From Salinisphaera sp052044135 (GTDB lineage Bacteria; Pseudomonadota; Gammaproteobacteria; Nevskiales; Salinisphaeraceae), in assembly GCF_052044135.1 (NCBI RefSeq), contig NZ_JBQDYF010000004.1, positions 124,001-188,000 of the forward strand: DNA of 64,000 bases. The letters run 5' to 3'. The notes under the pieces are model-generated. The model was given only the letters and a program-made list of their open reading frames with translations. It ran no database searches and was not told the DNA's origin. The stretch's first letter is position 1; every line of letters starts with the position of its first letter. This document shows, in pieces, positions 29,389-39,344 of the stretch. The position numbers and the translations under genes were made by a program.

Positions 29389-30684
29389 CTAGCGGACATG
29401 GCCGTCGCCGAAGACCACATATTTCTGGGACGTCAGGCCCTCCAGTCCGACCGGGCCGCGCGCATGCAGCTTGTCGGTGGATATGCCGATTTCCGCGCCC
29501 AGACCGTATTCGAAGCCGTCGGCGAAGCGGGTCGAGGCGTTGACCATGACCGATGCCGAATCCACCGTGCGAATGAACGCCCGCGCGCGGGTGAGGTTCT
29601 CGGTCACGATGGCGTCGGTGTGGTGCGAGCCCCAGCGCTCGATGTGATCGATCGCGGCGTCCATGTCGGGCACGATGCGTACCGCCAGCGTGGGCGCCAG
29701 ATACTCGGCGGCCCAGTCGTCGTCGGTGGCGGGCTGGACGTCGGGGCCGAGGAGCTTGCGCGTGGCCTCGCAGCCGCGCAGCGTCACGCCGGCCTGACGC
29801 AGGTCGTGGGCCAGCGGTTCCAGGATCGATTGCGCCACGGACTCGGCCACCAGCAGGGTTTCCATTGTGTTGCAGGTGCCGTAGCGCTGGGTCTTGGCGT
29901 TGACCGCGATGGCGATCGCCTTGTCGCGCTCCGCCGATTCGTCGATATAGACGTGGCAGACGCCATCCAGATGCTTGATCACCGGCATCTTCGCGTGGTT
30001 GGCCACGAACTCGATCAGGCCCTTGCCGCCCCGCGGCACGATGACATCGATGAACTCCGGCATGGCAAGCATGGCGGCGACCGCCTCGCGATCGGTGGTC
30101 TCGACCACCTGCACGGCCTCGCGCGGCAGGCCGGCGTCGCTCAGCCCGCGCGCCACCGCCGCGGCGATGGCCTGATTGGAATGCGCCGACTCCGAGCCGC
30201 CCCGCAGGATGGCCGCGTTACCCGATTTCAGGCACAGGGCGGCCGCATCCGCGGTCACGTTCGGGCGCGATTCGTAGATGATGCCGATCACGCCCAGCGG
30301 CACGCGCATGCGCCCGACCTGGATGCCGGACGGCCGGAAGTTGAGGTCGGTCAGGCTGCCGATCGGATCCGCCAGCGCCGCCACCTGATGCACGCCCTCG
30401 GCCATGCGCTCGATGCGCGCGGAGCTGAGCTGCAGGCGTTCGATCGCTGCGTCGTCGAGCTTGCCGCGGGCATCGCGGATATCCCGGGCGTTGGCCGCGA
30501 GAATCGCGTCCTGCTGTGCCGTCAGGGCTTCGGCAATGGCGAACAGGGCGGCGTTTTTCTCGCCCGGCTCGGCCGCGGCCATGCGCCGGGCGGCGCGCCG
30601 GGCGGATTCGCCCAGGCCGCGGATCTGACGGGTCACGCGGGAGGAGGAGGCCTCGCCGCCGGGTTCGCGTAGGTTCGCGCTCAT
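29389..30684 (-). CDS. proA: Gamma-glutamyl phosphate reductase
   Basis: Second step of proline synthesis, reducing glutamyl-5-phosphate with NADPH. The 431 residues carry YESRPNVTADAAALCLKSGNA, the GGSESAHSN phosphate site, VPRGGKGLIEFV and the catalytic cysteine in RYGTCNTMETLLV. The ATG overlaps the holA stop by four bases. The proA-nadD link is common. In a halotolerant host proline is also a compatible solute. Confidence 0.96.
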   Translation of the reverse strand: MSANLREPGGEASSSRVTRQIRGLGESARRAARRMAAAEPGEKNAALFAIAEALTAQQDAILAANARDIRDARGKLDDAAIERLQLSSARIERMAEGVHQVAALADPIGSLTDLNFRPSGIQVGRMRVPLGVIGIIYESRPNVTADAAALCLKSGNAAILRGGSESAHSNQAIAAAVARGLSDAGLPREAVQVVETTDREAVAAMLAMPEFIDVIVPRGGKGLIEFVANHAKMPVIKHLDGVCHVYIDESAERDKAIAIAVNAKTQRYGTCNTMETLLVAESVAQSILEPLAHDLRQAGVTLRGCEATRKLLGPDVQPATDDDWAAEYLAPTLAVRIVPDMDAAIDHIERWGSHHTDAIVTENLTRARAFIRTVDSASVMVNASTRFADGFEYGLGAEIGISTDKLHARGPVGLEGLTSQKYVVFGDGHVR

Positions 30685-31736
30685 GACGATCGTGTCGTGG
30701 CAAATGAAGGTTGTGAAGTCTGCGCGCCCGGGGTTCGACCCGAGAGGGCAATGGTCAATGTTATCAGTTCATCCCAGGCCCGGCCCGGCGCCGCCCCCTT
30801 GTTGATGGCATCGGCCCGGGCCGCCTGGCGCAGCAGACACGCCAGACGGGCCGGATCGGCGGCCCGCGCAGCCCTGGAAATCTGGCGCTTGCGGGGCACC
30901 GGCATGAATATCTTGTTCATGAAGGCGTCGAGCCGGTTGGCCCGGGCCGCCAGTGCCGCCTGGTAGAGGGTGCGCAGATCGTTGACCAGTGCCCAGGTGA
31001 TCGGCACGGCGTCCACGCCCTCGGCGCGCAGCCGGTACAGGCTCTTGACCGCGCCGGCCGTATCGCCGTCGAGCGCCTTGGCCGGCAGGTCGAAGATATC
31101 GAAGCGGGCGTGATCGCTGGCCGCCGCGGCGACTTCGGCGTGATCGACCGTGGTGTCGGGGTACAACAGCGCCAGCCGATCGATTTCCTGCGCCGCGGCC
31201 AGCAGGTTGCCTTCATTCTGGGTGGCCAGGAGCTGGGCGGCTTCGCGCGTGAGCGCGAGATCGTGCGTACCCGCCCGGCGCTCGATCCAGGCGACCATGC
31301 GAGATGCCGGCAACGGCCATGCATAGCTGACCACGCCGGCCCTGGCCACCGCCTTGTACCAGGCGCTCTTGCGGGCCGACGCCGCCAGGCCGGGGGCGAC
31401 GATCAGCAGCAGCGTATCGGGCGCATCCTGCTTGAGGAAATCCGCGATCGCGGCCGAGCCGGGTTTGCCGGGGCCCTTGTCGGGCAGGTGCAGTTCCACG
31501 ATGCGCCGGGCGGCGAACAGCGATTGATTGGCCCCGGCCGTGGCCAGCTGCGCCCAATCGAAGCCGGGCTCGGCGTGCAGGACATCGCGCTCGTCGAAAC
31601 CTTCGTCGCGGGCACGCCGGCGCACCGCGTCGGCTGCCTCGACCACCTGCAACGGCTCGCTGCCGGCCAGTACATAGGCACGGGCGAGCGGGTGGCGGGC
31701 GAATTCGGTCTCGAAATCCTCGGCGCGAATATCCAT
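30681..31736 (-). CDS. holA: DNA polymerase III subunit delta
   Basis: Clamp-loader subunit that opens the sliding clamp, 351 residues (E. coli 343). Seen: AYVLAGSEPLQVVEAADAVR at the start, LHLPDKGPGKPG, LLLIVAPG, and the linker NEGNLLAAAQEIDRLALLYP typical of HolA. The usual upstream neighbours leuS and lptE are missing; speD precedes it instead with a one-base TGATG overlap. Confidence 0.94.
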   Translation of the reverse strand: MDIRAEDFETEFARHPLARAYVLAGSEPLQVVEAADAVRRRARDEGFDERDVLHAEPGFDWAQLATAGANQSLFAARRIVELHLPDKGPGKPGSAAIADFLKQDAPDTLLLIVAPGLAASARKSAWYKAVARAGVVSYAWPLPASRMVAWIERRAGTHDLALTREAAQLLATQNEGNLLAAAQEIDRLALLYPDTTVDHAEVAAAASDHARFDIFDLPAKALDGDTAGAVKSLYRLRAEGVDAVPITWALVNDLRTLYQAALAARANRLDAFMNKIFMPVPRKRQISRAARAADPARLACLLRQAARADAINKGAAPGRAWDELITLTIALSGRTPGAQTSQPSFATTRSS

Positions 31737-32497
31737 CAGCCGAGGTTGCGGCCATAGAAGATATCGGTGATCTCGCCGGCGATGCGCTGGCCGAGATTCT
31801 CGGCTTCCTCGGCGGGCAGATCGGCGGCGTTCTCGGCGAACAGGTAGTTGTCGAGATCGAACTCGGTCAGCCGCATCTTGGTATGAAAGATGCGCTCGGA
31901 CAGGACGTTGACGTCGACCATCTGGTAACGCTCGCGGATGTCGGGCGCGATGTAGTCCTGGATCGAGTGAATCGTGTGATCGATGAAATGCTTGGCGCCG
32001 TCGACGTCGCGCGTGAAGCCGCGGACCCGGTAATCGAGCGTGACCACGTCCGACTCGAAGCTGCGAATCAGATGATCCAGCGCCTTGAGCGGCGAGATCA
32101 GCCCGCAGGTGGATACATCGATGTCGGCGCGAAAGGTGGAGATGCCGTCGTCCGGATGGAACTCCGGATAGGTATGCACCGTGATGTGGCTCTTGTCGAG
32201 ATGGCCCACCACGGCCTCCGACATCGGGCCCTCGTAGGCATACTCCTCGGCGATCAGGATGGTCACGCTCGCGCCTTCGGGCTCGTAGTCCTGGCGGGCG
32301 ACATTCAGGATCTGCGCGCCGATGATGTTCGACACCTCGGTGAGGATCTGGGTCAGCCGATCGGCGTTGAACACCTCGTCGATATAAGCGATATAGGCCT
32401 GCTTCTGCTCGCGTGTGCGGGCATAGCAGATATCGTAGATATTGAACGAAAGCGACTTCGTCAGATTGTTGAAGCCGTGCAGGCGAAGTTTATCCAT
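31736..32497 (-). CDS. speD: S-adenosylmethionine decarboxylase proenzyme
   Basis: Makes decarboxylated SAM for spermidine synthesis. It is a pyruvoyl enzyme that cleaves itself at the serine in LDKSHITVHTYPE. The 253 residues match the long gammaproteobacterial class (E. coli 264), including LRLHGFNNLTKSLSFNIYDI near the start and STCGLISPLKALD. It lies next to an osmC-like gene and the trp genes, as in Pseudomonas, and its stop overlaps the holA start by one base. Confidence 0.95.
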   Translation of the reverse strand: MDKLRLHGFNNLTKSLSFNIYDICYARTREQKQAYIAYIDEVFNADRLTQILTEVSNIIGAQILNVARQDYEPEGASVTILIAEEYAYEGPMSEAVVGHLDKSHITVHTYPEFHPDDGISTFRADIDVSTCGLISPLKALDHLIRSFESDVVTLDYRVRGFTRDVDGAKHFIDHTIHSIQDYIAPDIRERYQMVDVNVLSERIFHTKMRLTEFDLDNYLFAENAADLPAEEAENLGQRIAGEITDIFYGRNLG

Positions 32498-32572
32498 GGC
32501 GTTCGCAAAAGCGATGGTCGGAGGCGCAGTATCCGGCGTATGCAGGCCGCGTCAAGCGTGCGGCGGACGCGG

Positions 32573-32992
32573 TCACTCAGCTTCGTGGATGGTGTAGCCG
32601 TGAGTCATGTTCACGGCCTGGGCCAGCATGATCGAGGCCGAGCAATATTTCTCGGCGGACAGCTCGACCGCCCGGGCCACGTGTTTTTCGCTCAGGTTGC
32701 GGCCGCTGACGATGAACTGGACGTGGATGTCGGTGAACACCCTGGGCTCGGTTTCGGCCCGCGTGCCGTCGACCTCGATCCGGCAGTCGGTCACGTCCTG
32801 GCGCGATTTCTTCAGGATATGCATCACGTCCATCGCGCTGCAGCCGCCCACCGACAGCAGCATCATCTCCATCGGCCGGAAACCGGCGTTCTTGCCGCCG
32901 AGATCGGGCGGGCCGTCGATCGTGACGTGGTGGTCGCTATCGGCCCGGCCGTCGAATTCCAGGCCGTCTTTCCAGTTCAGGGTCGCTTTCAT
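32573..32992 (-). CDS. OsmC-family protein (YhfA-like)
   Basis: A 139-residue OsmC/Ohr-fold protein. The active-site region around GFRPMEMMLLSVGGCSAMDV carries one of the family cysteines and the second is in EKYCSASIMLA. OsmC/Ohr proteins reduce organic peroxides, but the YhfA branch has no settled function. It lies between trpC and speD, as in Pseudomonas. The crp/vfr gene normally beside it is missing. Confidence 0.9.
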   Translation of the reverse strand: MKATLNWKDGLEFDGRADSDHHVTIDGPPDLGGKNAGFRPMEMMLLSVGGCSAMDVMHILKKSRQDVTDCRIEVDGTRAETEPRVFTDIHVQFIVSGRNLSEKHVARAVELSAEKYCSASIMLAQAVNMTHGYTIHEAE

Positions 32993-33121
32993 CGAATCGC
33001 GCTTACGGTTGTCTTCTCATCATGATGTAAGGCATCCGCAGGGAAATAAAAGAGGCGCGGTGGTTTCGGGCCGCGCTGGCCGGTGCCATGTGGGGCGGCC
33101 GGCAAGGCCGAGGATGGTGGT

Positions 33122-33919
33122 TCAGTCGATAAGCCGGGCCAGCGCTTGCCCTGGATCGGGCTGGCGCATGAAGGACTCGCCGACCAGCAGTGCATCGAAG
33201 CCGGCATCGGCCAGCCGCATGCGGTCTTCGGGCGTGAAAATGCCGCTTTCGCTGACGAGGAGACGGTCGCCGACGATACGCTCGCGCAGCGCCAGGCTGA
33301 CGTCAAGGCTGGTGTCGAAGGTATGCAGGTCGCGATTGTTGATGCCGAGGATGGTGTGCCCGGGCAGGGTCAGCACCCGGTCGAGTTCCTCGGCATCGTG
33401 GACTTCGGCGAGCACATCCATGCCCAGTTCGAAGGCCCGCGCGGCCAGCTCGGCCATCAAGTCGGTGGACAACGCGGCCGCGATCAGCAGGATGCAGTCG
33501 GCGCCGAGCGCGCGCGACTGGTCGATCTGGACCGGATCGATCATGAAGTCCTTGCGCAGCACCGGCAGATCGCAGGCGTCGCGCGCGATGCCGAGGAAGG
33601 CGTCGTCGCCCTGGAAATAATCGCGGTCGGTGAGCACGGAAAGACAGGCCGCGCCGCCCGCCGCGTATCGCCGTGCCAGCCAGGCGACATCGAAATCCTC
33701 GCGAATCAGCCCCTTGCTGGGCGAGGCTTTCTTGATCTCGGCGATCACCGAACGCGGGCGCTTGCCCTCCAGTGCCGCCGCGAAGCCGCGCGGCGCCTCG
33801 GCGGCGGCCACGGCGTCGGCCAGGGCGCCCGGGTCCGTGGCGGCGACGAACGCGGCGATTTCTTCGCGCTTTCGCGCCAGGATACGGTCGAGGATGGTGT
33901 CGGTGGTCTGAATGCTCAT
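33122..33919 (-). CDS. trpC: Indole-3-glycerol phosphate synthase
   Basis: Fourth step of tryptophan synthesis, closing the indole ring. It is a TIM barrel of 265 residues with VIAEIKKASPSKGLIRE (catalytic lysine), VLTDRDYFQG, VLRKDFMID, LGINNRDLHTF and LVSESGI. The ATG at 33919 fits the family start. It is a stand-alone enzyme without the TrpF fusion of enterics. An 83-base gap separates it from trpD. Confidence 0.96.
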   Translation of the reverse strand: MSIQTTDTILDRILARKREEIAAFVAATDPGALADAVAAAEAPRGFAAALEGKRPRSVIAEIKKASPSKGLIREDFDVAWLARRYAAGGAACLSVLTDRDYFQGDDAFLGIARDACDLPVLRKDFMIDPVQIDQSRALGADCILLIAAALSTDLMAELAARAFELGMDVLAEVHDAEELDRVLTLPGHTILGINNRDLHTFDTSLDVSLALRERIVGDRLLVSESGIFTPEDRMRLADAGFDALLVGESFMRQPDPGQALARLID

Positions 33920-34002
33920 GGCCGCGCCGCGGGTTGGTAATAAAACGAGGGGGCGGCGGCTCGGCGCCGGCCCGGGCATAGCCTAACGCGATCGGGCCGC
34001 GA

Positions 34003-35036
<1,034 letters not shown>

Positions 35037-35040
<4 letters not shown>

Positions 35041-35642
35041 GCCGGGTCGGCCTTCAACTCGCCGCAGCGCTTGAGGAAGGTGTGCAGCATCGCGTGGCCG
35101 TGATCCGAAAGGATGGATTCGGGATGGAACTGCACGCCCTCGGCGCCGGTGGGGGTATGGATGAGCCCCATGATTTCGTCCATCTCGCCGTCGGCGGTTT
35201 CGGTCCAGGCGGTGATCTCGAAATCGGCCGGCAGGCCGTCGCGGGCCACGATCAACGAGTGATAGCGGGTCGCGGTCAGCCGATCCGCCAGATTCTCGAA
35301 CACGCCACGCCCGGTATGGCGGATGGTGGAGGTCTTGCCGTGCATGACCTGGCGGGCACGCGTGACCGTCGCGCCGAACGCCCGCCCCAGCGCCTGATGA
35401 CCGAGACACACGCCGAAGATCGGCAGGCGATGGGCCATGCGCTGGATCAGCTCGATCGACACGCCCGCCTCTTCCGGCCCGCAGGGCCCGGGCGAGACCA
35501 CCACGCCGGCCGGCGCCATGCGCTCGATCTCCGCGACCGTGATTTCGTCGTTGCGCACCACATGCACTTCGGCGTCGAGCTCGCCCAGATACTGCACGAG
35601 GTTGTAGGTGAACGAATCGTAGTTATCGAGCATCAGGATCAT
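35037..35642 (-). CDS. trpG: Anthranilate synthase glutaminase subunit
   Basis: Class I glutamine amidotransferase that feeds ammonia to TrpE. The triad is visible: cysteine in GVCLGHQALGRAFG, and histidine and glutamate in GVQFHPESILSD. The LDNYDSFTYNLVQYLGEL start is typical. Length is 201 residues. It is linked by ATGA overlaps to trpE upstream and trpD downstream, so E-G-D are translated in a coupled row. Confidence 0.97.
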
Positions 35643-37198
35643 GACGAGCGCTCCCCCTTGTGGCCAACACGGCGCCGCGTCCCCAGCCCCTGCTCGGCCA
35701 GGGCCGCGGCCTTCATCACCGCGCGGGCCTTGTTCATCGTCTCTTCCCACTCCGTGGTGGGCTGCGAGTCGGCGACGATGCCGCCGCCGGCCTGGACATG
35801 GATCTCGCCGTTCTTGATCACCGCGGTGCGGATCGCGATCGCCAGATCCATGCTGCCGTTGCCGGCCAGATAGCCCACCGCGCCGCCGTAGACGCCGCGC
35901 TTGACCGGCTCGATCTCGTCGATGATCTCCATCGCCCGGATCTTGGGGGCGCCCGAGAGCGTGCCGGCCGGGAACGCCGCCCGCAGCGCATCCATGGGCG
36001 TCAGATCGTCTCTGAGCTTGCCGGTGACGTTCGACACGATATGCATGACGTGCGAATAACGCTCGATCGCCATGCGCTCGGTCAGCTTGACCGTGCCCGG
36101 CGTCGCCACCCGGCCGACATCGTTGCGGCCCAGATCGATCAGCATCAGGTGCTCGGCGATCTCTTTCGGGTCTTGCAGCAATTCCTCGGCCAGGGCTTCG
36201 TCCTCGGCCGGGGTCAGGCCGCGCTTGCGGGTGCCGGCGATCGGGCGCACCGTGACCTCGCCGTCCATCGCGCGCACCAGAATCTCCGGCGACGCGCCCA
36301 CCACGTGGTGATCGTCGAAGTTGAAATAGAACATGTACGGCGACGGATTCAGGCTACGCAGCGCCCGATAAAGCGACATCGGTTCCGCGTTGAAGGGCGC
36401 CGACAGGCGCTGGCTGGGCACCACCTGCATCACGTCGCCGGCCTGGGTGTAGTCGCGAATCCGGCGCACCGCGTCCTCGTAGCCGGCCTGGGTCAGCCCG
36501 GAGACGAAACGGCCATTGTCGATGGCGGGGTCGATTGCCCGGTCGACCCCGGGATCGATTGCCGCGCCCTCGGTGCCGGTACGTGCCGCCGCCTGCGGCA
36601 GGGGGGCATCCAGCGCATCCAGAATGGCCTCGATCCGGGTCTCCACCCGGGCCCGGTCCCCGGCATCGCCTTCCAGATAGTGAGCCACGACATAGAGCTT
36701 GCCCGAGAGATTGTCGAAGATGACCAGCTCCTCGGCCACCAGCAACAGAATATCGGGCAGATCCAGCGGATCGTCCTTGTCCTGCCCGCCGCCGGCCAGA
36801 CGCGGCTCGATATAGCGAATCGTGTCGTAGCCGAAATAGCCGACCAGACCGCCGGTCAGGCGCGGCAGTTCGGGCAACCGCGGCAGCGGGCGGGCATCGT
36901 TGAACGCCTGGATCCAGGCCAGCGGATCGGCGGTCTCGAGTGTCTCGATGATGCCGTCATCGGTTTCGTGCACGAGCGTTCTGCCGCGCACGCGAATACG
37001 CTCGGTGGCCGGCAGGCCGATGATGGAATAACGGCCCCAGCGCTCGCCGCCCTGCACGGATTCCAGCAGGAAGGAATAGGGCGCATCGGCGACTTTCAGA
37101 TAAGTCGACAGCGGCGTGTCGAGATCGGCCAGCGCCTCGACCACCAGCGGTTCACGCCGGGCGAGTAGCGAAGCCTCGTAGGAGACGGAATCGGACAT
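35639..37198 (-). CDS. trpE: Anthranilate synthase component I
   Basis: Converts chorismate to anthranilate with TrpG, the entry to tryptophan synthesis. The 519 residues include the feedback site motif FLLESV near residue 42, the catalytic core with RPIAGTRKRG, LIDLGRNDVGRV, HVMHIVSNV, GTLSGAPKIRAMEIIDE and IQAGGGIVADS-like HVQAGGGIVADSQP. The ATG at 37198 has a poor ribosome site and sits 33 bases after a hairpin that may control it. Confidence 0.97.
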   Translation of the reverse strand: MSDSVSYEASLLARREPLVVEALADLDTPLSTYLKVADAPYSFLLESVQGGERWGRYSIIGLPATERIRVRGRTLVHETDDGIIETLETADPLAWIQAFNDARPLPRLPELPRLTGGLVGYFGYDTIRYIEPRLAGGGQDKDDPLDLPDILLLVAEELVIFDNLSGKLYVVAHYLEGDAGDRARVETRIEAILDALDAPLPQAAARTGTEGAAIDPGVDRAIDPAIDNGRFVSGLTQAGYEDAVRRIRDYTQAGDVMQVVPSQRLSAPFNAEPMSLYRALRSLNPSPYMFYFNFDDHHVVGASPEILVRAMDGEVTVRPIAGTRKRGLTPAEDEALAEELLQDPKEIAEHLMLIDLGRNDVGRVATPGTVKLTERMAIERYSHVMHIVSNVTGKLRDDLTPMDALRAAFPAGTLSGAPKIRAMEIIDEIEPVKRGVYGGAVGYLAGNGSMDLAIAIRTAVIKNGEIHVQAGGGIVADSQPTTEWEETMNKARAVMKAAALAEQGLGTRRRVGHKGERSS

Positions 37199-37635
37199 GG
37201 CGCATCAATCGATCGGATATTGACAAACAGGCGGCGCGACAACGCGCGCCGCAACGGGTGTGGGCATCAACCCCGCCAGAGCTGCACCCGCCATCGCCAG
37301 GCCGCGTCGAAAGCGCGGTTGACGGCTTGTTTCGATCGATTCGACGTCATGTGCGAAATCGTGCCGTATCTGGTTCGTTTTGCCAAGCCTGGGCCGCCAT
37401 CGGGCGGCCCGGGGCGGGTGACAGGGGGCGTTTAGCCACAGAGTCAGATTGCGCGCATTTATGTAATGGTCAGGCTCGCAGAGCCCGGCGTCTGGGCCCG
37501 GTTGCACGGCGCAGGCAAGCACAGGCCAAACAGGGCTGCCGCGGCGCGCCTCGACCCCGGGAAAATCGAAGGCCGTGCGCGGCGGGCTCCGCCCGGGACG
37601 CGTAGGTGCGTACGCGGCCGAGTGCTGCAGCCCTG
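37199..37635. other. Region upstream of trpE
   Basis: About 440 bases with no well-supported gene. A minus-strand frame (37205-37663) ends seven bases before trpE and its last 29 codons look weakly like a signal peptide, but it lacks homology and a ribosome site. It contains no run of Trp codons, so I do not call a leader peptide. Hairpins are at 37231-37252 and 37391-37410 (8-bp arms around a 4-base loop). Confidence 0.4.
37231..37252 (-). promoter_or_regulatory. Possible trpE leader hairpin
   Basis: An 8-bp perfect stem (arms 37231-37238 and 37245-37252, 6-base loop) is followed on the minus strand by CTGTTTGTC and then the trpE start 33 bases on. The stem plus a short T-rich tail resembles a weak terminator and could act as an attenuator. 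Confidence 0.35.
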
Positions 37636-37655
37636 CCGTGGAAATAGAGCGGCGG
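37626..37655. repeat. Short dispersed repeat, copy A
   Basis: About 30 bases (CTGCAG, then CCGTGGAAATAGAGCGGCGG) that recur at 39399-39431 with one indel and a few mismatches. A GTCCCCTATT stretch follows at 37667-37676, as also seen by the palindrome near 39.39 kb. It marks the left side of the PEP-CTERM segment. Confidence 0.6.
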
Positions 37656-37902
37656 GCCGGCATATGTCCCCTATTTATTATCTGTTTCGCTAGACGTGAT
37701 TCTCACGCGCCCATTGTCGAAAAATTTTACAATCGAATTCACTGCCATAAGTTTTGGATTTTTTTGTTAAAAAAATTAATTGAAGGCAGCGACGTGGCTG
37801 ATATGGGAGTTTTCTAGGAAAAACTGTCGAACGGCATTACAGTTTTATGTTCATGCCCGTATAAAGCTATCTAAATAATTGAAATTGCGTGAAATGATTA
37901 TC

Positions 37903-37919
37903 TGGCACGGAATCTGCTC
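37903..37919 (+). promoter_or_regulatory. Sigma-54 (-24/-12) promoter of the PEP-CTERM gene
   Basis: TGGCACGGAATCTGCT begins at 37903, with GG at 37904-37905 and GC at 37916-37917, exactly ten bases apart as in the sigma-54 consensus TGGCAC-N5-TTGCW (one mismatch in the -12 box). The start codon is about 120 bases downstream. The region upstream is AT-rich, which would suit bending and enhancer binding. PEP-CTERM genes in other bacteria are known to depend on RpoN and the PrsK/PrsR system. Confidence 0.65.
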
Positions 37920-38036
37920 AAACCGCACTAATGCACGCGACCTCCGTCACGGGGCGGACCCGACGCTCTTCCGCCCCTATTCGGCCGATGCACGCGCACC
38001 TCGATATATTACGAACTGGAACGGGAGAAGCATTCG

Positions 38037-38744
38037 ATGAAATGTCCAAACAAGTATCTCACTGCGCTGTCTGTCGCCATCGTTTTGGCGCTAGGCTTCG
38101 GCAGCGGTGCCCAGGCGACCCCGTTGAAACTTGATGTCAGCGCATTTACCGTCGGTTGGAATGGCTTCACGTTCAATATTCCTACGTTCACCGCCAGTGC
38201 CAACCTGAGTGACGGCGGGACTTGGAAATTCAGCACGCCATTCACTCTGAGCGCTCCAACCAGCCAGTCTGGCGCCAGGAGCGAGGGATCCGCCTGGAAT
38301 TTCATGGCGACCCGGTCAGTAACTCTGAGTTCTGGATCGGTGTCCGCAAGCCCTCAGGCCTTGTCTCAGTCAGGCGCGCTGTCCTACACCAGGCGGGGAG
38401 TCGACGGAGGTGGGCCGAGTAACCCGACGTTGTTCCGAACTTACGCAAGTCTGACCAATTCGACGCCTCTCACATTCGTATTCTCGGGTTTGGGAACGTT
38501 CAAGGTGAACTTCGGGGGTGGTTCTGCACAGAGCTACTGTGAGACATATCCGATTGATCCAACGTGCCCCGGCGATCTCAGCTCGGCCAGCAGCACTCTC
38601 CCGGGCTCAGTTGTGTTCAATGCCGCTTCGAATGTCGCCGCCGTACCGGAGCCTCCGATATTGCCATTGTTCGGATTCGGCGTTGGCTTGTTGGTCCTCT
38701 GCCTCTTCCTGCGCCGTAGCAGGGCGAATACGCACAACCTCTGA
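38037..38744 (+). CDS. PEP-CTERM sorting domain protein
   Basis: Exported protein of 235 residues. The signal peptide ends near GAQA (residue ~30). The middle is Ser/Thr/Gly-rich and beta-like, with one cysteine pair in YCETYPIDPTC. The C-terminus has the tripartite PEP-CTERM signal: VPEPPILPLFG, a hydrophobic helix, and an arginine cluster (RRSR). Exosortase would cut and anchor or release it, usually with exopolysaccharide. The ATG has a GGGAGA ribosome site. No exosortase gene is in this window. It stands alone behind a sigma-54-type promoter. Confidence 0.88.
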   Translation: MKCPNKYLTALSVAIVLALGFGSGAQATPLKLDVSAFTVGWNGFTFNIPTFTASANLSDGGTWKFSTPFTLSAPTSQSGARSEGSAWNFMATRSVTLSSGSVSASPQALSQSGALSYTRRGVDGGGPSNPTLFRTYASLTNSTPLTFVFSGLGTFKVNFGGGSAQSYCETYPIDPTCPGDLSSASSTLPGSVVFNAASNVAAVPEPPILPLFGFGVGLLVLCLFLRRSRANTHNL

Positions 38745-38932
38745 TCCGGCGATAGGGGCAAATCCACTCACTCGCTAAAATACGACCAGGATAAGGAGCG
38801 CTGAGCTGTGTCCCCGAGGTTCCCCCGCAACCATCACTTTATCGACAGCAAGTTATCGCTTCTTTGGGGTAGGCCGGAAGCGCGTGCATGACGGATGATG
38901 CCCTTCGTATCGACCAAAATGCGAAGGTCGCC
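38745..38932. other. Spacer after the PEP-CTERM gene
   Basis: About 190 bases with no gene and no clear terminator. It probably includes the left end of the decayed insertion sequence, since the transposase homology starts at 38933, but I could not identify an inverted repeat end with confidence. Confidence 0.3.
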
Positions 38933-39343
38933 ATGCACGCCAGTGCAGTGTTGCAGACGTGGCTCGCGTCTGTCTTTTCCCGTTTGGATCAGCGTAACGT
39001 TCAGGCCGCATCCGAAGCGGTCTGTGCCGGTCTAAACGCTCGACGCCTGACGCTGATGGCCTTGGCGCGCCACGGGGCCCGATTCTCGCCAGATTGCGCC
39101 ACCGCTCGAACGACTGGATCGATGGCTCAGCAATCGTTCGATGCAAGCGCATCGTCGGGCGATCTATCGCAGCACGGCGCAGAGCCCGTTGTCGCGTGAT
39201 CGACCGGTCATTATCGTTGATTGGAGCGAGCTGGCACGGGATGGCCAATGGCAGTTATTGCGGGCGTCGATTCCCCGCCAGGGGCGCGCGTTGACCTTGT
39301 ATGAAGAAGTTCATCCGCAACGCGATCTCGATAGCCCAGAAAA
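38933..39343 (+). pseudogene. Decayed IS4-type transposase
   Basis: Two frames carry pieces of one transposase N-terminal region. The first, 38933 to about 39085, has HASAVLQTWLASVFSRLDQR and GLNARRLTLMALARH. After a frameshift the second, from about 39106, has PPLERLDRWLSN, QAHRRAIYRS, SRDRPVIIVDWSEL (with the first catalytic aspartate) and QGRALTLYEEVHP. The homology stops near 39343 where a REP palindrome begins, so the C-terminal two-thirds is gone. Family assignment is from memory of such proteins. Confidence 0.75.
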
Positions 39344-39344
39344 C

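Noticed and set aside
37205..37663. Open frame ending just before trpE, considered as a trp leader peptide or small secreted protein
   Set aside because: There are no clustered Trp codons, ribosome site or known homologue; kept only as a remark.
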